Shown here piece after piece: positions 34,498 to 43,186 of a DNA stretch of 64,000 nt. Source of the DNA: Achromobacter animicus (lineage in GTDB: Bacteria > Pseudomonadota > Gammaproteobacteria > Burkholderiales > Burkholderiaceae_B); NCBI RefSeq assembly GCF_902859585.1, contig NZ_CADIJM010000013.1, positions 62,001 through 126,000 on the forward strand, read 5' to 3'. The notes beneath the pieces were generated by a model, which was not told where the DNA came from, ran no database searches, and saw only the letters and a list, made by a program, of their open reading frames with translations. The stretch's first letter is position 1. Each line of letters opens with the position of its first letter. The position numbers and the translations under genes were made by a program.

Positions 34498-36051
34498 ATG
34501 TTCCCCTTGCTGCGCCTCTTTCGCATCATCGTCGTCTCGCTGCGCTACGGCCTGGACGAACTTGTCCTATCCAGCCTGAATCATCCGCTGGCCACGTGCC
34601 TGCTGCGCGTCATGCGCCTGGGCACGCGTCCGCGCTCGCCGCGCGGGCAGCGCCTGCGTCTGGCGTTGGAATCGCTGGGTCCCATCTTTGTGAAGTTCGG
34701 GCAGGTGCTGTCCACCCGCCGGGACCTGATCCCCGCCGACATCGCCAACGAACTGGCGTTGCTGCAGGACCGTGTGCCCCCGTTCCCGTCCGCCCAGGCG
34801 GCTGCCTGCATCGAGGCGGCGCTGGGTGCACCGCCCGAAAAGCTGTTCGCGCAGTTCGACGTAGACCCGGTGGCGTCGGCGTCCATTGCGCAGGTCCACT
34901 TCGCGGTGCTGCACGATGGCCGCGAGGTCGCCGTGAAGGTGCTGCGTCCGGGCATGCTCAGCATTATCGAAAAGGACATGTCGCTCTTGAAGGTCGTGGC
35001 GCGCATCATCGAGCGCCTGGGCGCCGATGGCCGCCGCCTGAAGCCGCGCGAGGTTGTCGCGGAGTTCGACAAGTACCTGCACGACGAGCTGGACCTGGTG
35101 CGCGAGGCCTCCAATTGCAGCCAGCTGCGACGCAATTTCGGCCCGGAATCCGGCCGCGGCGACATGCTGATCGTGCCCGAGGTGATCTGGGAATACACGG
35201 CTTCCACCGTGTTCACGATGCAGCGCATGTACGGCATGCCCGTGGGCCAGGTCGAGCGCATGCGCGAAGCCGGCATCGACATTCCTACGTTGGCGCGCAC
35301 GGGCGTGGAGATCTTCTTTACGCAGGTGTTCACCGACGGCTTCTTCCATGCGGACATGCACCCGGGCAACATCTACGTGTCGGACCGCCCCGGCACGCTG
35401 GGCAGCTATATCGCGCTGGACTTCGGCATCGTGGGCTCGCTGTCCGAGTTCGACAAGAATTACCTGGCGCAGAATTTCCTGGCCTTCTTCCATCGTGACT
35501 ATCGCCGCGTGGCGCAACTGCATATCGAATCGGGCTGGGTGCCGCCGGATACGCGCGAGGAAGAACTGGAGGGCGCGGTGCGCGCCGTCTGCGAACCGTA
35601 TTTTGACCGGCCGCTGTCGGAGATCTCGCTGGGGCAGGTGCTGCTGCGGCTCTTCCAGACCTCGCGCCGTTTCAACGTTGAAATCCAGCCGCAGCTGGTC
35701 CTGTTGCAGAAGACCCTGCTGAACGTCGAGGGACTGGGCCGTCAGCTCGATCCCAACCTCGATCTCTGGAAGACCGCAAAACCCTATCTGGAACGCTGGA
35801 TGCGTCAGCGTGTCGGATTCCAGGGCTTGCGGAAAAGCCTGGAAAAAGAGGCCGTGCAGTGGTCGCAAATGCTGCCCGCCCTGCCCAGGCTGGTCCATGA
35901 CCATCTGAGCCGACCCAATGTCTCGCCCGCGATGCTGGCCGAGATGATGCAGTTACGCCGCGCACAAGAGCAGAACAACCGGCTGGTTGCAGCGCTGGTT
36001 GGCGTGCTGGCGCTGGCAGTCGGGGTCGCGATATGGGCGTTGACCCGATAG
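34498..36051 (+). CDS. ubiB: Ubiquinone biosynthesis kinase-like protein UbiB
   Basis: A 517-residue member of the ABC1/ADCK atypical kinase family. It has the family KxGQ motif in [19 protein letters not shown] near residue 65, the lysine in [12 protein letters not shown] near 148, [11 protein letters not shown] near 287 and the DFG-type LDFGIVGSL near 308, and ends in a C-terminal transmembrane helix ([20 protein letters not shown]). UbiB is an inner-membrane ATPase needed for ubiquinone synthesis or for handling lipid intermediates. It closes the ubiE-Tim44-ubiJ-ubiB block. Confidence 0.95.
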   Translation: MFPLLRLFRIIVVSLRYGLDELVLSSLNHPLATCLLRVMRLGTRPRSPRGQRLRLALESLGPIFVKFGQVLSTRRDLIPADIANELALLQDRVPPFPSAQAAACIEAALGAPPEKLFAQFDVDPVASASIAQVHFAVLHDGREVAVKVLRPGMLSIIEKDMSLLKVVARIIERLGADGRRLKPREVVAEFDKYLHDELDLVREASNCSQLRRNFGPESGRGDMLIVPEVIWEYTASTVFTMQRMYGMPVGQVERMREAGIDIPTLARTGVEIFFTQVFTDGFFHADMHPGNIYVSDRPGTLGSYIALDFGIVGSLSEFDKNYLAQNFLAFFHRDYRRVAQLHIESGWVPPDTREEELEGAVRAVCEPYFDRPLSEISLGQVLLRLFQTSRRFNVEIQPQLVLLQKTLLNVEGLGRQLDPNLDLWKTAKPYLERWMRQRVGFQGLRKSLEKEAVQWSQMLPALPRLVHDHLSRPNVSPAMLAEMMQLRRAQEQNNRLVAALVGVLALAVGVAIWALTR

Positions 36052-36081
36052 GCGGCGCGATGATCTAGACCTTACTGTCAT

Positions 36082-36097
36082 GTTTCATTCATGAAAC
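36082..36097. promoter_or_regulatory. 16-bp palindrome upstream of the diiron protein gene
   Basis: GTTTCAT (36082-36088), two bases, ATGAAAC (36091-36097): a perfect palindrome in the 182-bp region between ubiB and the ferritin-like gene. Its place and dyad symmetry suggest a TetR-type operator. The regulator is unknown. Confidence 0.45.
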
Positions 36098-36233
36098 GGT
36101 CATCATAGCTTCGCGGGAGACGGCGAAAAATAGCGCTGCGCAAAGTGGCATGCAGCGCCCGAGCCTATAAGAACGCGCGCGCCATTCATCAATTTTCATA
36201 GCCCCACTAGCGGGACGAATACAAGGGCAGAAT

Positions 36234-37112
36234 ATGCTTTATCCAGAACTCTTCAAGACCATGGAAGCCGTGCGATGGAACATGGCGCACGATATTCCGT
36301 GGGGCGATTTCGACCGCAGCAAGCTCTCGGACGAACAAGCCCACACGATCAAGATGAACGCCATCACGGAGTGGGCGGCGCTGCCGGCCACCGAGATGTT
36401 CCTGCGCGACAACCGCGGTGACAGTGATTTCTGCGCGTTCATGTCGGTCTGGTTCTTTGAAGAGCAAAAGCATTCGCTGGTGCTGATCGAGTATCTGCGC
36501 CGCTTCTGCCCGGACCTGGTGCCGACCGAGGAAGAGCTGCACAACGTGCGCTTTGAATTCGACAAGGCCCCTGAACTTGAAACGCTGATGCTGCACTTCT
36601 GCGGCGAGGTCCGCCTGAACCACTGGTACCGCCGCGCCGCCGAATGGCACACGGAACCGGTGATCAAGGCGATCTACAAGACGGTGGCGCAGGACGAGGC
36701 GCGCCACGCGGGCGCCTATCTGCAATACATGCGCCGCGCATTGCATGATCGCGGACAGGACACGAGCGCAGAGGCGCGTCTGGCGTTCTCGAAGATCGGG
36801 GTGCTGATGGCGTCGGCGGGCCGCACGCAGCAGGCGCTGCATCCGACGAATCTGCACGTGAACAAGGATCTGTTCCCGAACGATACGGTGCAGTCGCGCC
36901 TGCCGGAGCCGGGCTGGCTGGAGCACTGGCTGGATACGCAGATCCGCTTTGACGGGGTGTGGGAGCAGAAGGTGGCGACGCGGATTCTGCACATTCTGTC
37001 GAAGCTGATGGACCGCAGCTTCGAGACGGTGAAGGATCTGAACCGCTACCGGAAGGAAGTGTCGGCGCTGATCGTGCCGAAGGACAAAGAGATCATCCTG
37101 GGCGGCGCCTGA
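36234..37112 (+). CDS. Ferritin-like diiron protein, acyl-ACP desaturase-related
   Basis: A 292-residue protein with two ExxH motifs: E77-x-x-H80 in FFEEQKHSLVL and E155-x-x-H158 in QDEARHAGAYL. Additional acidic residues (TEMFLRD near residue 55 and the helix LMLHFCGEVRLNHW near 120) complete a four-helix diiron site like that of soluble acyl-ACP desaturases. Proteins of this type are often annotated only as ferritin-like. It might desaturate or hydroxylate a lipid-linked substrate, but neither the substrate nor an electron donor gene is visible. A 16-bp palindrome lies upstream, and rfaE2 follows after 19 bp. Confidence 0.75.
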   Translation: MLYPELFKTMEAVRWNMAHDIPWGDFDRSKLSDEQAHTIKMNAITEWAALPATEMFLRDNRGDSDFCAFMSVWFFEEQKHSLVLIEYLRRFCPDLVPTEEELHNVRFEFDKAPELETLMLHFCGEVRLNHWYRRAAEWHTEPVIKAIYKTVAQDEARHAGAYLQYMRRALHDRGQDTSAEARLAFSKIGVLMASAGRTQQALHPTNLHVNKDLFPNDTVQSRLPEPGWLEHWLDTQIRFDGVWEQKVATRILHILSKLMDRSFETVKDLNRYRKEVSALIVPKDKEIILGGA

Positions 37113-37131
37113 TCCCTCCTATAATCGCCGC

Positions 37132-37620
37132 ATGCCTGCCGCCCGCTTCGAATCCAAGGTCCTGTCCCGCGACGAACTCGTCGCTGCCGTTGCCGCTGGC
37201 CGCTATCCGCGGCCGCTGGTGTTTACGAACGGGGTGTTCGACATCCTGCATCGCGGGCATGCGACTTATCTGGATCAGGCGGCGCAGTTGGGGGCGACGT
37301 TGATTGTCGCCGTGAATACGGATGAGTCGGTGCGGCGGCTGGGTAAGGGTTCGGAGCGTCCGCTAAATCGCATGGAAGATCGGGCGGCGTTGCTGGCGGC
37401 GTTGGGTTTCGTGACCGTAGTCACGTCCTTCCATGAAGACACGCCTGAGGCGCTGATCGGAGAGATCAAGCCCGATCTGATCGTCAAGGGTGGCGATTAC
37501 GATATGGAGACGTTGCCGGAGACTGCGCTGGTGAAGACCTGGGGCGGACGTGCCGTTGCGATTCCTTTTGAGTTTGAGCGGTCTACGACGGCGTTGGTGA
37601 AGAAGATTCAGGGCGGGTGA
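37132..37620 (+). CDS. rfaE2: D-glycero-beta-D-manno-heptose 1-phosphate adenylyltransferase
   Basis: A 162-residue nucleotidyltransferase corresponding to the C-terminal domain of E. coli HldE, here as a separate protein. It has the nucleotidyltransferase signature VFTNGVFDILHRGHATYLD with the HxGH motif, NTDESVRRLGKG near residue 65 and the late PDLIVKGGDYDMETLPE. It activates heptose phosphate with ATP to make ADP-heptose for lipopolysaccharide core. The kinase half (rfaE1) is not in the window. The gene's wobble positions turn noticeably T/G-rich compared with its neighbours, and a good terminator follows. Confidence 0.93.
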   Translation: MPAARFESKVLSRDELVAAVAAGRYPRPLVFTNGVFDILHRGHATYLDQAAQLGATLIVAVNTDESVRRLGKGSERPLNRMEDRAALLAALGFVTVVTSFHEDTPEALIGEIKPDLIVKGGDYDMETLPETALVKTWGGRAVAIPFEFERSTTALVKKIQGG

Positions 37621-37651
37621 ATTTGCTTTGGATTGTGTAGCGGATGAATGG

Positions 37652-37683
37652 AAGGCGGCCCCTTGATGGCCGTCTTTTCTTTT
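37652..37683 (+). terminator. Rho-independent terminator after rfaE2
   Basis: AAGGCGGCC (37652-37660) pairs with GGCCGTCTT (37668-37676) through one G-T wobble, with a CCTTGAT loop, followed by TTCTTTT. Confidence 0.85.
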
Positions 37684-37737
37684 GGCCGCTAACGGATCGT
37701 ATGTCGCGCCGGGGATCTTCGTAGGTCGCCCGGCGCC

Positions 37738-37877
37738 GCGGTCACCGTGGGCACGATCGCCCACGATTGCGGTCCGGAGCCTTCGCTCCGGACTGCCCCG
37801 TTGTCATCCTCGTCCGCCTTCGGCTCCCTACGGATTCCCTCGGGCGCATCGACGGCGCTCGCGCCCACGGTGACCGC
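37738..37877. repeat. Interspersed palindromic element, copy A
   Basis: A 140-bp intergenic element closed by a perfect 15-bp inverted repeat: GCGGTCACCGTGGGC at 37738-37752 and its complement at 37863-37877. The interior is shared with copy B at 62618-62762. The most conserved part is a hairpin with 9-bp arms GTCCGGAGC (37772-37780) and GCTCCGGAC (37785-37793) around CTTC, followed by TGCCCCGT, TCATCCTCGT and CGGGCGCATC. In this copy part of the left arm can also pair locally (GTGGGC 37747-37752 with GCCCAC 37759-37764), an alternative fold. It lies between rfaE2 and tolC. I see no gene in 37621-38159 beyond this, the terminator before it and the palindromes after it. Confidence 0.85.
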
Positions 37878-38045
37878 GACACCGTGCTGCCAGGGTCTTT
37901 AGTTTGCGCGCTGCAAGACCTGTGGTCTGGGCAGGAGATCTGCGGGGCCGCAGATTGCTGCCGCCCGGGCGGCGGCAATCGGCATCGAGGCGGTGGGGCG
38001 TCGTGGCGGTGTGCGCTCGCGCGCTGGTGGGGGGCGGGGCGATCA

Positions 38046-38137
38046 GGTGTTGACACCCGCCGAGATCAAAATTAGGTGTCTGACACCCGTAGAGAGGATC
38101 TTCCGTTCCAGACAGTGCACCAAGGGTGTCAGACACT
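38046..38137. repeat. Three GGTGTCTGACACC-type palindromes
   Basis: Short perfect or near-perfect palindromes at 38046-38057 (GGTGTTGACACC), 38075-38087 (GGTGTCTGACACC) and 38125-38137 (GGTGTCAGACACT), just downstream of the tolC stop. The same 13-mer recurs at 57549-57561. Spacing between them is irregular, so this is a dispersed motif and not a tandem array. Confidence 0.8.
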
Positions 38138-38159
38138 GGTCGCAGCAGCGGAAACGCCC

Positions 38160-39491
38160 TCAGCGCGCCGGACGCAGCAGCCGGTTGATCGCTTCCAGGT
38201 CCGATTCCGCCAGGATGCCGCTGGTGGCCTTCAGGCGCAGGCTGGAAAGTACTGTGCTGTAGCGGGCCAGGGCCAGGTCGCGTTGGGTGGCGTAGAGCTG
38301 TTGCTGGGCGTTCAGGACGTCCAGGTTGATGCGCACGCCGACTTCGTAGCCGGTGCGGTTGGCTTCTACCGCGGCGCGGCTGGATTTTTCGCCGGCTTCC
38401 AGGGCCTGGATGCGGGCCAGGCCACTGGTGACGCCGGTGTAGTACTGGCGGGTGGCCTGGACGGCCTGGCGGCGGGCGGTTTCGTAGTCGTAGCGCGCCT
38501 TCTGTTCCAGTTCGACCTTTTCCGTGACCTGCGAGGACACGCCGCCGCCGGAGTACAGGGGGATGGAGAGGACCACGCCGATGGTGTTGTCGATGGGCTT
38601 GCCGGGGGCGGCGTTGCGCATGACGGCGTCGCTGGCGCTGCCGCTGGTGGCGCGCAGGTTCAGGGTGGGGTAGTGGCCGCTCTTGGCGATCTGGATTTCG
38701 CGGCCGGCGATGCGGGTCAGCAATTGCGCGCGCAGGACTTCGAGGCTGGAGGTTTCGGCCTGGTTGCTCCAGTCGGCGATGCGGGCGGGCTGGGGGGCGG
38801 GCAGTTGCACGCCGTAGGGCAGTTCGGCCAGGGCGCCGGGCTGCGTGCCGATGATCTTGGCGAGTTCGTCGCGGCGCACTTCCAGGTCGTTCTGCAGGCG
38901 CAGTTCCTGGGCGACGACGAGGTCGTAGCGCGACTGGGCCTCGTAGGTGTCGGTGATGGTGGCGTTGCCGAGTTCGAAGTTGCGCTTGGCGGATTCAAGC
39001 TGGCCGGCGACGGCGGTTTTTTCGGCTTCGGTGGCGGTCAGGGTGTCCTGGGCGTACAGGACGTTGAAGTAGGCGTCGGCGACGCGCAGCAAGAGGTCTT
39101 GGTAGGCCTGCTGGAGTTGCACTTCGACGTCGGCGACGATGAGCTTGGATTGCTCGAAGTTCTGCCAGCGGCCCCAGTCGAAGAGCGGCTGGGTGAGCGC
39201 CAGGTCCCACACGCCGCGGCCGCCGCTGTAGGCGTAGGACAGGCCGCGGGTGCTGCGGGTTTCCTGGTAGGCGCCGCCGGCTTCGGCGGTGATCAGGGGC
39301 AGCAGCAGGGCGCGGGCCTGGGGTTCTTTTTCGAGGCCGGCGCGGTAGTTGGCGCGCGCGGCGGCGTAGGTGGGGTCATTGCCCAGCGCGGCCTGCCAGA
39401 CCTGGACCAGGTTCTGGGCGGACGCGGTCAGCGGGCCGGCACTTGCGGCGCAGGTGAAAACCAGTAAAGCCGTAAGTGAGCGGACGCGCAT
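38160..39491 (-). CDS. tolC: TolC-family outer-membrane channel protein
   Basis: A 443-residue outer-membrane efflux protein: signal peptide (LTALLVFTCAASAGPLTASA), then two homologous OEP repeats of about 200 residues with TolC-type sequence (LVQVWQAALGNDPTYAAARA at the start; ANRTGYEVGVRINLDVLNAQ in the second repeat). It forms the trimeric outer-membrane tunnel for type I secretion or RND efflux. Its inner-membrane partners are not adjacent. It starts 80 bp after the PIMT-like gene on the same strand, an arrangement common in betaproteobacteria, and is probably co-transcribed with it. Confidence 0.92.
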   Translation of the reverse strand: MRVRSLTALLVFTCAASAGPLTASAQNLVQVWQAALGNDPTYAAARANYRAGLEKEPQARALLLPLITAEAGGAYQETRSTRGLSYAYSGGRGVWDLALTQPLFDWGRWQNFEQSKLIVADVEVQLQQAYQDLLLRVADAYFNVLYAQDTLTATEAEKTAVAGQLESAKRNFELGNATITDTYEAQSRYDLVVAQELRLQNDLEVRRDELAKIIGTQPGALAELPYGVQLPAPQPARIADWSNQAETSSLEVLRAQLLTRIAGREIQIAKSGHYPTLNLRATSGSASDAVMRNAAPGKPIDNTIGVVLSIPLYSGGGVSSQVTEKVELEQKARYDYETARRQAVQATRQYYTGVTSGLARIQALEAGEKSSRAAVEANRTGYEVGVRINLDVLNAQQQLYATQRDLALARYSTVLSSLRLKATSGILAESDLEAINRLLRPAR

Positions 39492-39571
39492 GATCTTTCA
39501 ACGATACGCCGGGCCGCCGGACGTGACGCCGGCCCCATGGGGGCCGGGCAAAAGGCGGCGAGGTCGCGGAG

Positions 39572-40252
39572 TTAGAACTTGAACTGCGACACCGTGACGC
39601 CGCGCAACGGCTTGATGACCGTTTCGAAGAGCTTGACGGTTTCGAAGCTGGCGGCGGTGGTGCGGGTGATGCGACAGGCGGTCATGATGGGGGCTTGGCC
39701 AACCACCACGACAAGGCGGCCGCCCACGCGCAGCTGGTACTTCAGCGCGTCCGGCACGACCGGCACGGAACCGGTGACCAGGATGGCGTCGTATTCGGTG
39801 GAGCCCCAGCCATTGCGGGCGTCGCCGGTTTCGACCTTGACGTTGGTGACGTTGTTCATCTGCAGGTTCTGCTGCGCGAAGGTCACCAGGCGGCTGTCGA
39901 TCTCGACGGAGGTGACTTGTTGCGCCAGGTAGCCCAAGAGGGCGGCCTGATAGCCGGAACCCGTGCCGATTTCCAGCACGCAGTCGGACTTGGTCAGCAG
40001 CAGTTCTTGCGCGAGGCGTGCTTCGACCTTGGGGGCGAGCATGTTCTCGCGGGTGTTGACCGCGTTGATCTCGAGCGGCAGCTCCAGGTCGGAAAACGCC
40101 AGGCCACGCAGGGCCGGCGGAACGAATTGTTCGCGGCGCACATCGAACAGCGCTTGCAGCACGTTGGCGTCCAGGACGTCCCACGGGCGGATCTGCTGTT
40201 CCACCATATTGAAGCGGGCTTGTTCTACGTCGGGCAGGGTCGAAGCGTTCAT
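39572..40252 (-). CDS. PIMT-family (protein-L-isoaspartate O-methyltransferase-like) protein
   Basis: A 226-residue methyltransferase with the PCMT SAM-binding motif VLEIGTGSGYQAALLGYLAQ near residue 82 and the overall PIMT order. The substrate-binding segment that in true isoaspartyl methyltransferases reads like ISQPYMVA is replaced here by NTRENMLAPKVEARLAQ, so repair of isoaspartate is doubtful; the protein may methylate another target. I start at the ATG at 40252 (MNASTLPDVEQARFNM). It precedes tolC, and PIMT-like genes occupy this place in many relatives. Confidence 0.85.
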   Translation of the reverse strand: MNASTLPDVEQARFNMVEQQIRPWDVLDANVLQALFDVRREQFVPPALRGLAFSDLELPLEINAVNTRENMLAPKVEARLAQELLLTKSDCVLEIGTGSGYQAALLGYLAQQVTSVEIDSRLVTFAQQNLQMNNVTNVKVETGDARNGWGSTEYDAILVTGSVPVVPDALKYQLRVGGRLVVVVGQAPIMTACRITRTTAASFETVKLFETVIKPLRGVTVSQFKF

Positions 40253-40356
40253 GACGGTCAGAAAAAACAGAGGAATCAACGGGCCATTGTACCGATTCGT
40301 AGCGTCCTGTGACGGCGCGCCCGTGCGGCAGATGTTTCAGGCGCGGCGCGGAGCCC

Positions 40357-40391
40357 GGAAAAGCAGACGGCGCCCCGTGGGGCGCCGTTGA
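40357..40391 (-). terminator. Rho-independent terminator after thiD
   Basis: On the minus strand ACGGCGCCCC pairs with GGGGCGCCGT around a short loop and is followed by CTGCTTTTCC. It lies 20 bp after the thiD stop. Confidence 0.8.
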
Positions 40392-40410
40392 GCTCAGCCG
40401 GAAAGGGGCG

Positions 40411-41253
40411 TTACCACCAGCCGTGGAAATGGTGGACCGGGCCGTGGCCCGAGCCGACCGACAGGCGCTCGGCGTGGCGGATGGCTTCAGTCAGGTAGGC
40501 CTTGGCGCGTTTGGCGGATTCCGGTACGTCCCCGATTTGTGGCAGCAGCGCCGCCAGCGCGGCCGACAGCGTGCAGCCGGTGCCGTGCGTGTTGGCGGTG
40601 TCGATACGGTGGCCGGGCAGTTCGATCATGCGGTCGCCGTCATGCAGCAGGTCGATGGTTTCGCTGCCGGGCAGGTGGCCGCCCTTGACGAGCACCCAGC
40701 GTTCGCCGGAATGCGCCAGCTTGTTGCGCAGGCGCTCGGCGACGCGCCGCATTTCCTTGACGGTCTCGACGGGGCGCTCTTCGAGCAGCACGCCGGCTTC
40801 GGGAAGATTGGGCGTGAGCAGGGTGGTCAGGGGCAGCATGGCTTCGCGCATGGCGCCGACGGCATCGTTCTCGAGCAGCAGGTCGCCGCTCTTGGCGACC
40901 ATGACCGGGTCCAGCACGATGTGCGCGGGCGTCCATTTGGCGAGCTTTTCGGCCACGACCTCGATGACGGGGCGCTGGCCCAGCATGCCGATCTTGACCG
41001 CGTCGATGCGCACGTCGGTGAACAGGGTGTCGATCTGCAGGCCGACGAAGGCGGGCGGCACCGGCGAGATGCCGGTCACGCCCTGCGTGTTCTGCGCGGT
41101 GAGCGCGGCGATGATGGCGCAGCCGTAGGCGCCCAGCGCGCTCATGGCCTTGACGTCGGCCAGGATGCCGGCGCCGCCGGACGGGTCGACGCCGGCGATG
41201 GTCAGCGCGTTGGGGATCGGACGGCCGCTGGCGGCCGGCTGGCGGGAATTCAT
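40411..41253 (-). CDS. thiD: Hydroxymethylpyrimidine/phosphomethylpyrimidine kinase
   Basis: A 280-residue kinase that phosphorylates HMP and HMP-P in thiamine synthesis. It shows [20 protein letters not shown] near residue 15, [22 protein letters not shown] near 120, [13 protein letters not shown] near 150, and the ribokinase-type anion hole [17 protein letters not shown] near 225. The ATG at 41253 overlaps the thiG stop by 4 bp (ATGA); the longer open frame to 41643 lies within thiG and is spurious. A tail of histidine and tryptophan residues ([11 protein letters not shown]) ends the protein. Confidence 0.93.
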   Translation of the reverse strand: MNSRQPAASGRPIPNALTIAGVDPSGGAGILADVKAMSALGAYGCAIIAALTAQNTQGVTGISPVPPAFVGLQIDTLFTDVRIDAVKIGMLGQRPVIEVVAEKLAKWTPAHIVLDPVMVAKSGDLLLENDAVGAMREAMLPLTTLLTPNLPEAGVLLEERPVETVKEMRRVAERLRNKLAHSGERWVLVKGGHLPGSETIDLLHDGDRMIELPGHRIDTANTHGTGCTLSAALAALLPQIGDVPESAKRAKAYLTEAIRHAERLSVGSGHGPVHHFHGWW

Positions 41254-42053
41254 TTCGCGGGACCGCCGGTGATCAGGCCTTCGGTGGGCGAGCTGGGCGC
41301 GCCGCTGTACAGCTTCTTGGGCATGCGGCCGGCCAGGAAGGCCTCGCGGCCGCTTTCCACGCCCTTCTTCATGGCGCTGGCCATCAGGATGGGGTCGCGC
41401 GCGCCGGCGATGGCGGTGTTCATCAGCACGGCGTCGCAGCCCAGTTCCATGGCGATGGCGGCGTCGGACGCGGTGCCCACGCCGGCATCGACCACGACCG
41501 GCACGCGGGCCTGGTCGATGATGAGGCGCAGGTTCCAGGGATTCAGGATGCCCATGCCGGAGCCGATCAGCGAGGCCAGCGGCATGACGGCCACGGCGCC
41601 CATGTCTTCCAGCATGCGGCACTGGATGGGATCGTCGGTGCAATAGACCATGACCTTGAAGCCTTCATCGACCAGCGTCTTGGTGGCCTTGAGGGTTTCG
41701 GGCATGTTGGGGAACAGCGTGTGCGGGTCGCCCAGCACTTCGAGCTTCACGAGGTCGTGGCCGTCCAGCAGTTCGCGGGCCAGGCGCAGCGTGCGCACGG
41801 CGTCGTCGGCGGTGTAGCAGCCGGCCGTGTTGGGCAGCAGCGTGAATTTCGAGGTGGGAACGTAGTCCAGCAGGTTCGGCTCGCCGGCGTTCTGGCCGAT
41901 GTTGGTGCGGCGGATGGCGACGGTGACGATTTCCGTGCCGCTGGCGTCCAGGGCCGCGCGGGTCTGTTCGAAGTCCTTGTACTTGCCGGTTCCGACGAGC
42001 AGGCGCGACGAGTAGGCGCGGCCGGCGATGGTGAGAGTGTCTTGTGTGGTCAT
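41250..42053 (-). CDS. thiG: Thiazole synthase ThiG
   Basis: A 267-residue TIM-barrel enzyme forming the thiamine thiazole phosphate from DXP, dehydroglycine and ThiS-thiocarboxylate. Recognisable regions are [18 protein letters not shown] near residue 20, [31 protein letters not shown] near 70, [17 protein letters not shown] near 155, and [20 protein letters not shown] near 185. It is translationally coupled to thiD. No thiS, thiO or thiE gene lies beside it, and I find no TPP riboswitch in the 139 bp upstream. Confidence 0.95.
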   Translation of the reverse strand: MTTQDTLTIAGRAYSSRLLVGTGKYKDFEQTRAALDASGTEIVTVAIRRTNIGQNAGEPNLLDYVPTSKFTLLPNTAGCYTADDAVRTLRLARELLDGHDLVKLEVLGDPHTLFPNMPETLKATKTLVDEGFKVMVYCTDDPIQCRMLEDMGAVAVMPLASLIGSGMGILNPWNLRLIIDQARVPVVVDAGVGTASDAAIAMELGCDAVLMNTAIAGARDPILMASAMKKGVESGREAFLAGRMPKKLYSGAPSSPTEGLITGGPAK

Positions 42054-42192
42054 GGCGGTGCTTCAAAGGGCGGGCGCGCACGATGCGAGGCCCGCGGGGG
42101 ACTGGCTGACTGATGCCGAATGATAAAGCAGTCCGCCGGACGGCAGGGCCGGGCACTGGCCCGCGCGTTCCACTATTTGCGGATCGCGCGCG

Positions 42193-43155
42193 TCAGCGCA
42201 CCCGGTCCAGGTCGGCGCAGAGGGTCTCGGCCGCGTCGATCAGGCGGGGGCCTGGCCGGTAGAGCGCGTCGGCGTCGACGCCGTAGACATGGCCCTGGCG
42301 CGCCGCCGGCAGGCCCATTTCCTGCCACGCGGCCAGGTTCCTGGCCGTGTCCTCCGGGCGCGAGACGCCGGCCAGCACGGCCTCGGGCCGGGCCGCCAGC
42401 ACGCCTTCCAGCGTGACTTGCGGGGCCACGATGGGCGCCTGGCCGAAGACGTTGACGCCGCCGCACAGCCGCAGCGCGTCGCTGACGATGCTGGTGTCGT
42501 TCAGGGTGTAGATGGGGTCCAGGCCGGCCTGGACGAAGACGCGCACCGGGCGGCGGCCGGCATAGCGCGCCTTCAGGGCATCCAGCCGGGCGCGCATGTC
42601 CTGCGCGGCGGCCTGCGCCACGGGCTCGGTGCCGAACAGCTGGCCCATGCGCTCGACGGCGCCGGGGATGGCGGCGAGCGTCAGCGGATCGCTGTAGAAG
42701 ACGGGCACGCCCAGCTTGTCCATCACGCGCGTCAGCGGTTCGGCGGCGGACGGTTGCCAGGCGATAAGAAGATCGGGCCGGGCGGCGGCAACGCGCTCGG
42801 CGTCCGGCTGCGTGCCGTCGCCGATGACGGGCAGCGCGCGCGCCGCGGCCGGATAGTCGCTGCCGAGGACGGTGCCGACGATGTATCCGCCCGCGCCGGC
42901 GGCGTAGATGAGTTCGGTGACATGGGGCGCCAGCGTGACGGCGCGCCGGGCGGGGGCATCCAGCGTGACGGTGCGGCCGCGGTCGTCCTGGACCTGGATG
43001 GCGGGGGCGCCGTGGGACAGCCGCGGAGACAGCGCCAGGGTCAATGCCACCATCGGCACCAATGTCAGCACAAATGTCGGCATCAACCCTGACGCCGACG
43101 TCAGGGTCAGCTTCAGCGCAACATCGGCAGTCGTCAGGACGCGTCGAAAGGTCAT
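42193..43155 (-). CDS. btuF: BtuF-like periplasmic metal-cofactor (cobalamin) binding protein
   Basis: A 320-residue periplasmic protein of the TroA/FecB fold: hydrophobic export signal near residues 25-45, then VTLDAPARRAVTLAPHVTEL, the IVGTVLGSDYP loop, RPDLLIAWQPS near 130 and ALYRPGPRLIDAAETLC at the end. This resembles BtuF, the vitamin B12 receptor of the BtuCD importer. It follows the riboswitch-controlled TonB receptor after a hairpin terminator (102 bp). No BtuC or BtuD genes are adjacent. The start is uncertain: 43155, or an internal ATG at 43083. Confidence 0.82.
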   Translation of the reverse strand: MTFRRVLTTADVALKLTLTSASGLMPTFVLTLVPMVALTLALSPRLSHGAPAIQVQDDRGRTVTLDAPARRAVTLAPHVTELIYAAGAGGYIVGTVLGSDYPAAARALPVIGDGTQPDAERVAAARPDLLIAWQPSAAEPLTRVMDKLGVPVFYSDPLTLAAIPGAVERMGQLFGTEPVAQAAAQDMRARLDALKARYAGRRPVRVFVQAGLDPIYTLNDTSIVSDALRLCGGVNVFGQAPIVAPQVTLEGVLAARPEAVLAGVSRPEDTARNLAAWQEMGLPAARQGHVYGVDADALYRPGPRLIDAAETLCADLDRVR

Positions 43156-43186
43156 GCAGCGGCTCCGTCGGGTGGGCACAGATGTA

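Noticed and set aside
37738-37877. Interpretation of the palindromic elements as a classic MITE
   Set aside because: Terminal inverted repeats differ between the two copies and no target-site duplication is visible; MITE copies would share termini.
37742-38262. Short open frames on both strands across palindromic copy A
   Set aside because: Their only shared sequence with frames over copy B comes from the repeat core; no ribosome sites or coding bias.
40411-41643. Extended 410-residue ThiD frame
   Set aside because: The first 130 residues lie antiframe within thiG and are arginine-rich noise; the ATG at 41253 is coupled to the thiG stop.
42054-42192. Possible TPP riboswitch upstream of thiG
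   Set aside because: No CTGAGA or ACCTGATCTGG-like blocks on the minus strand.
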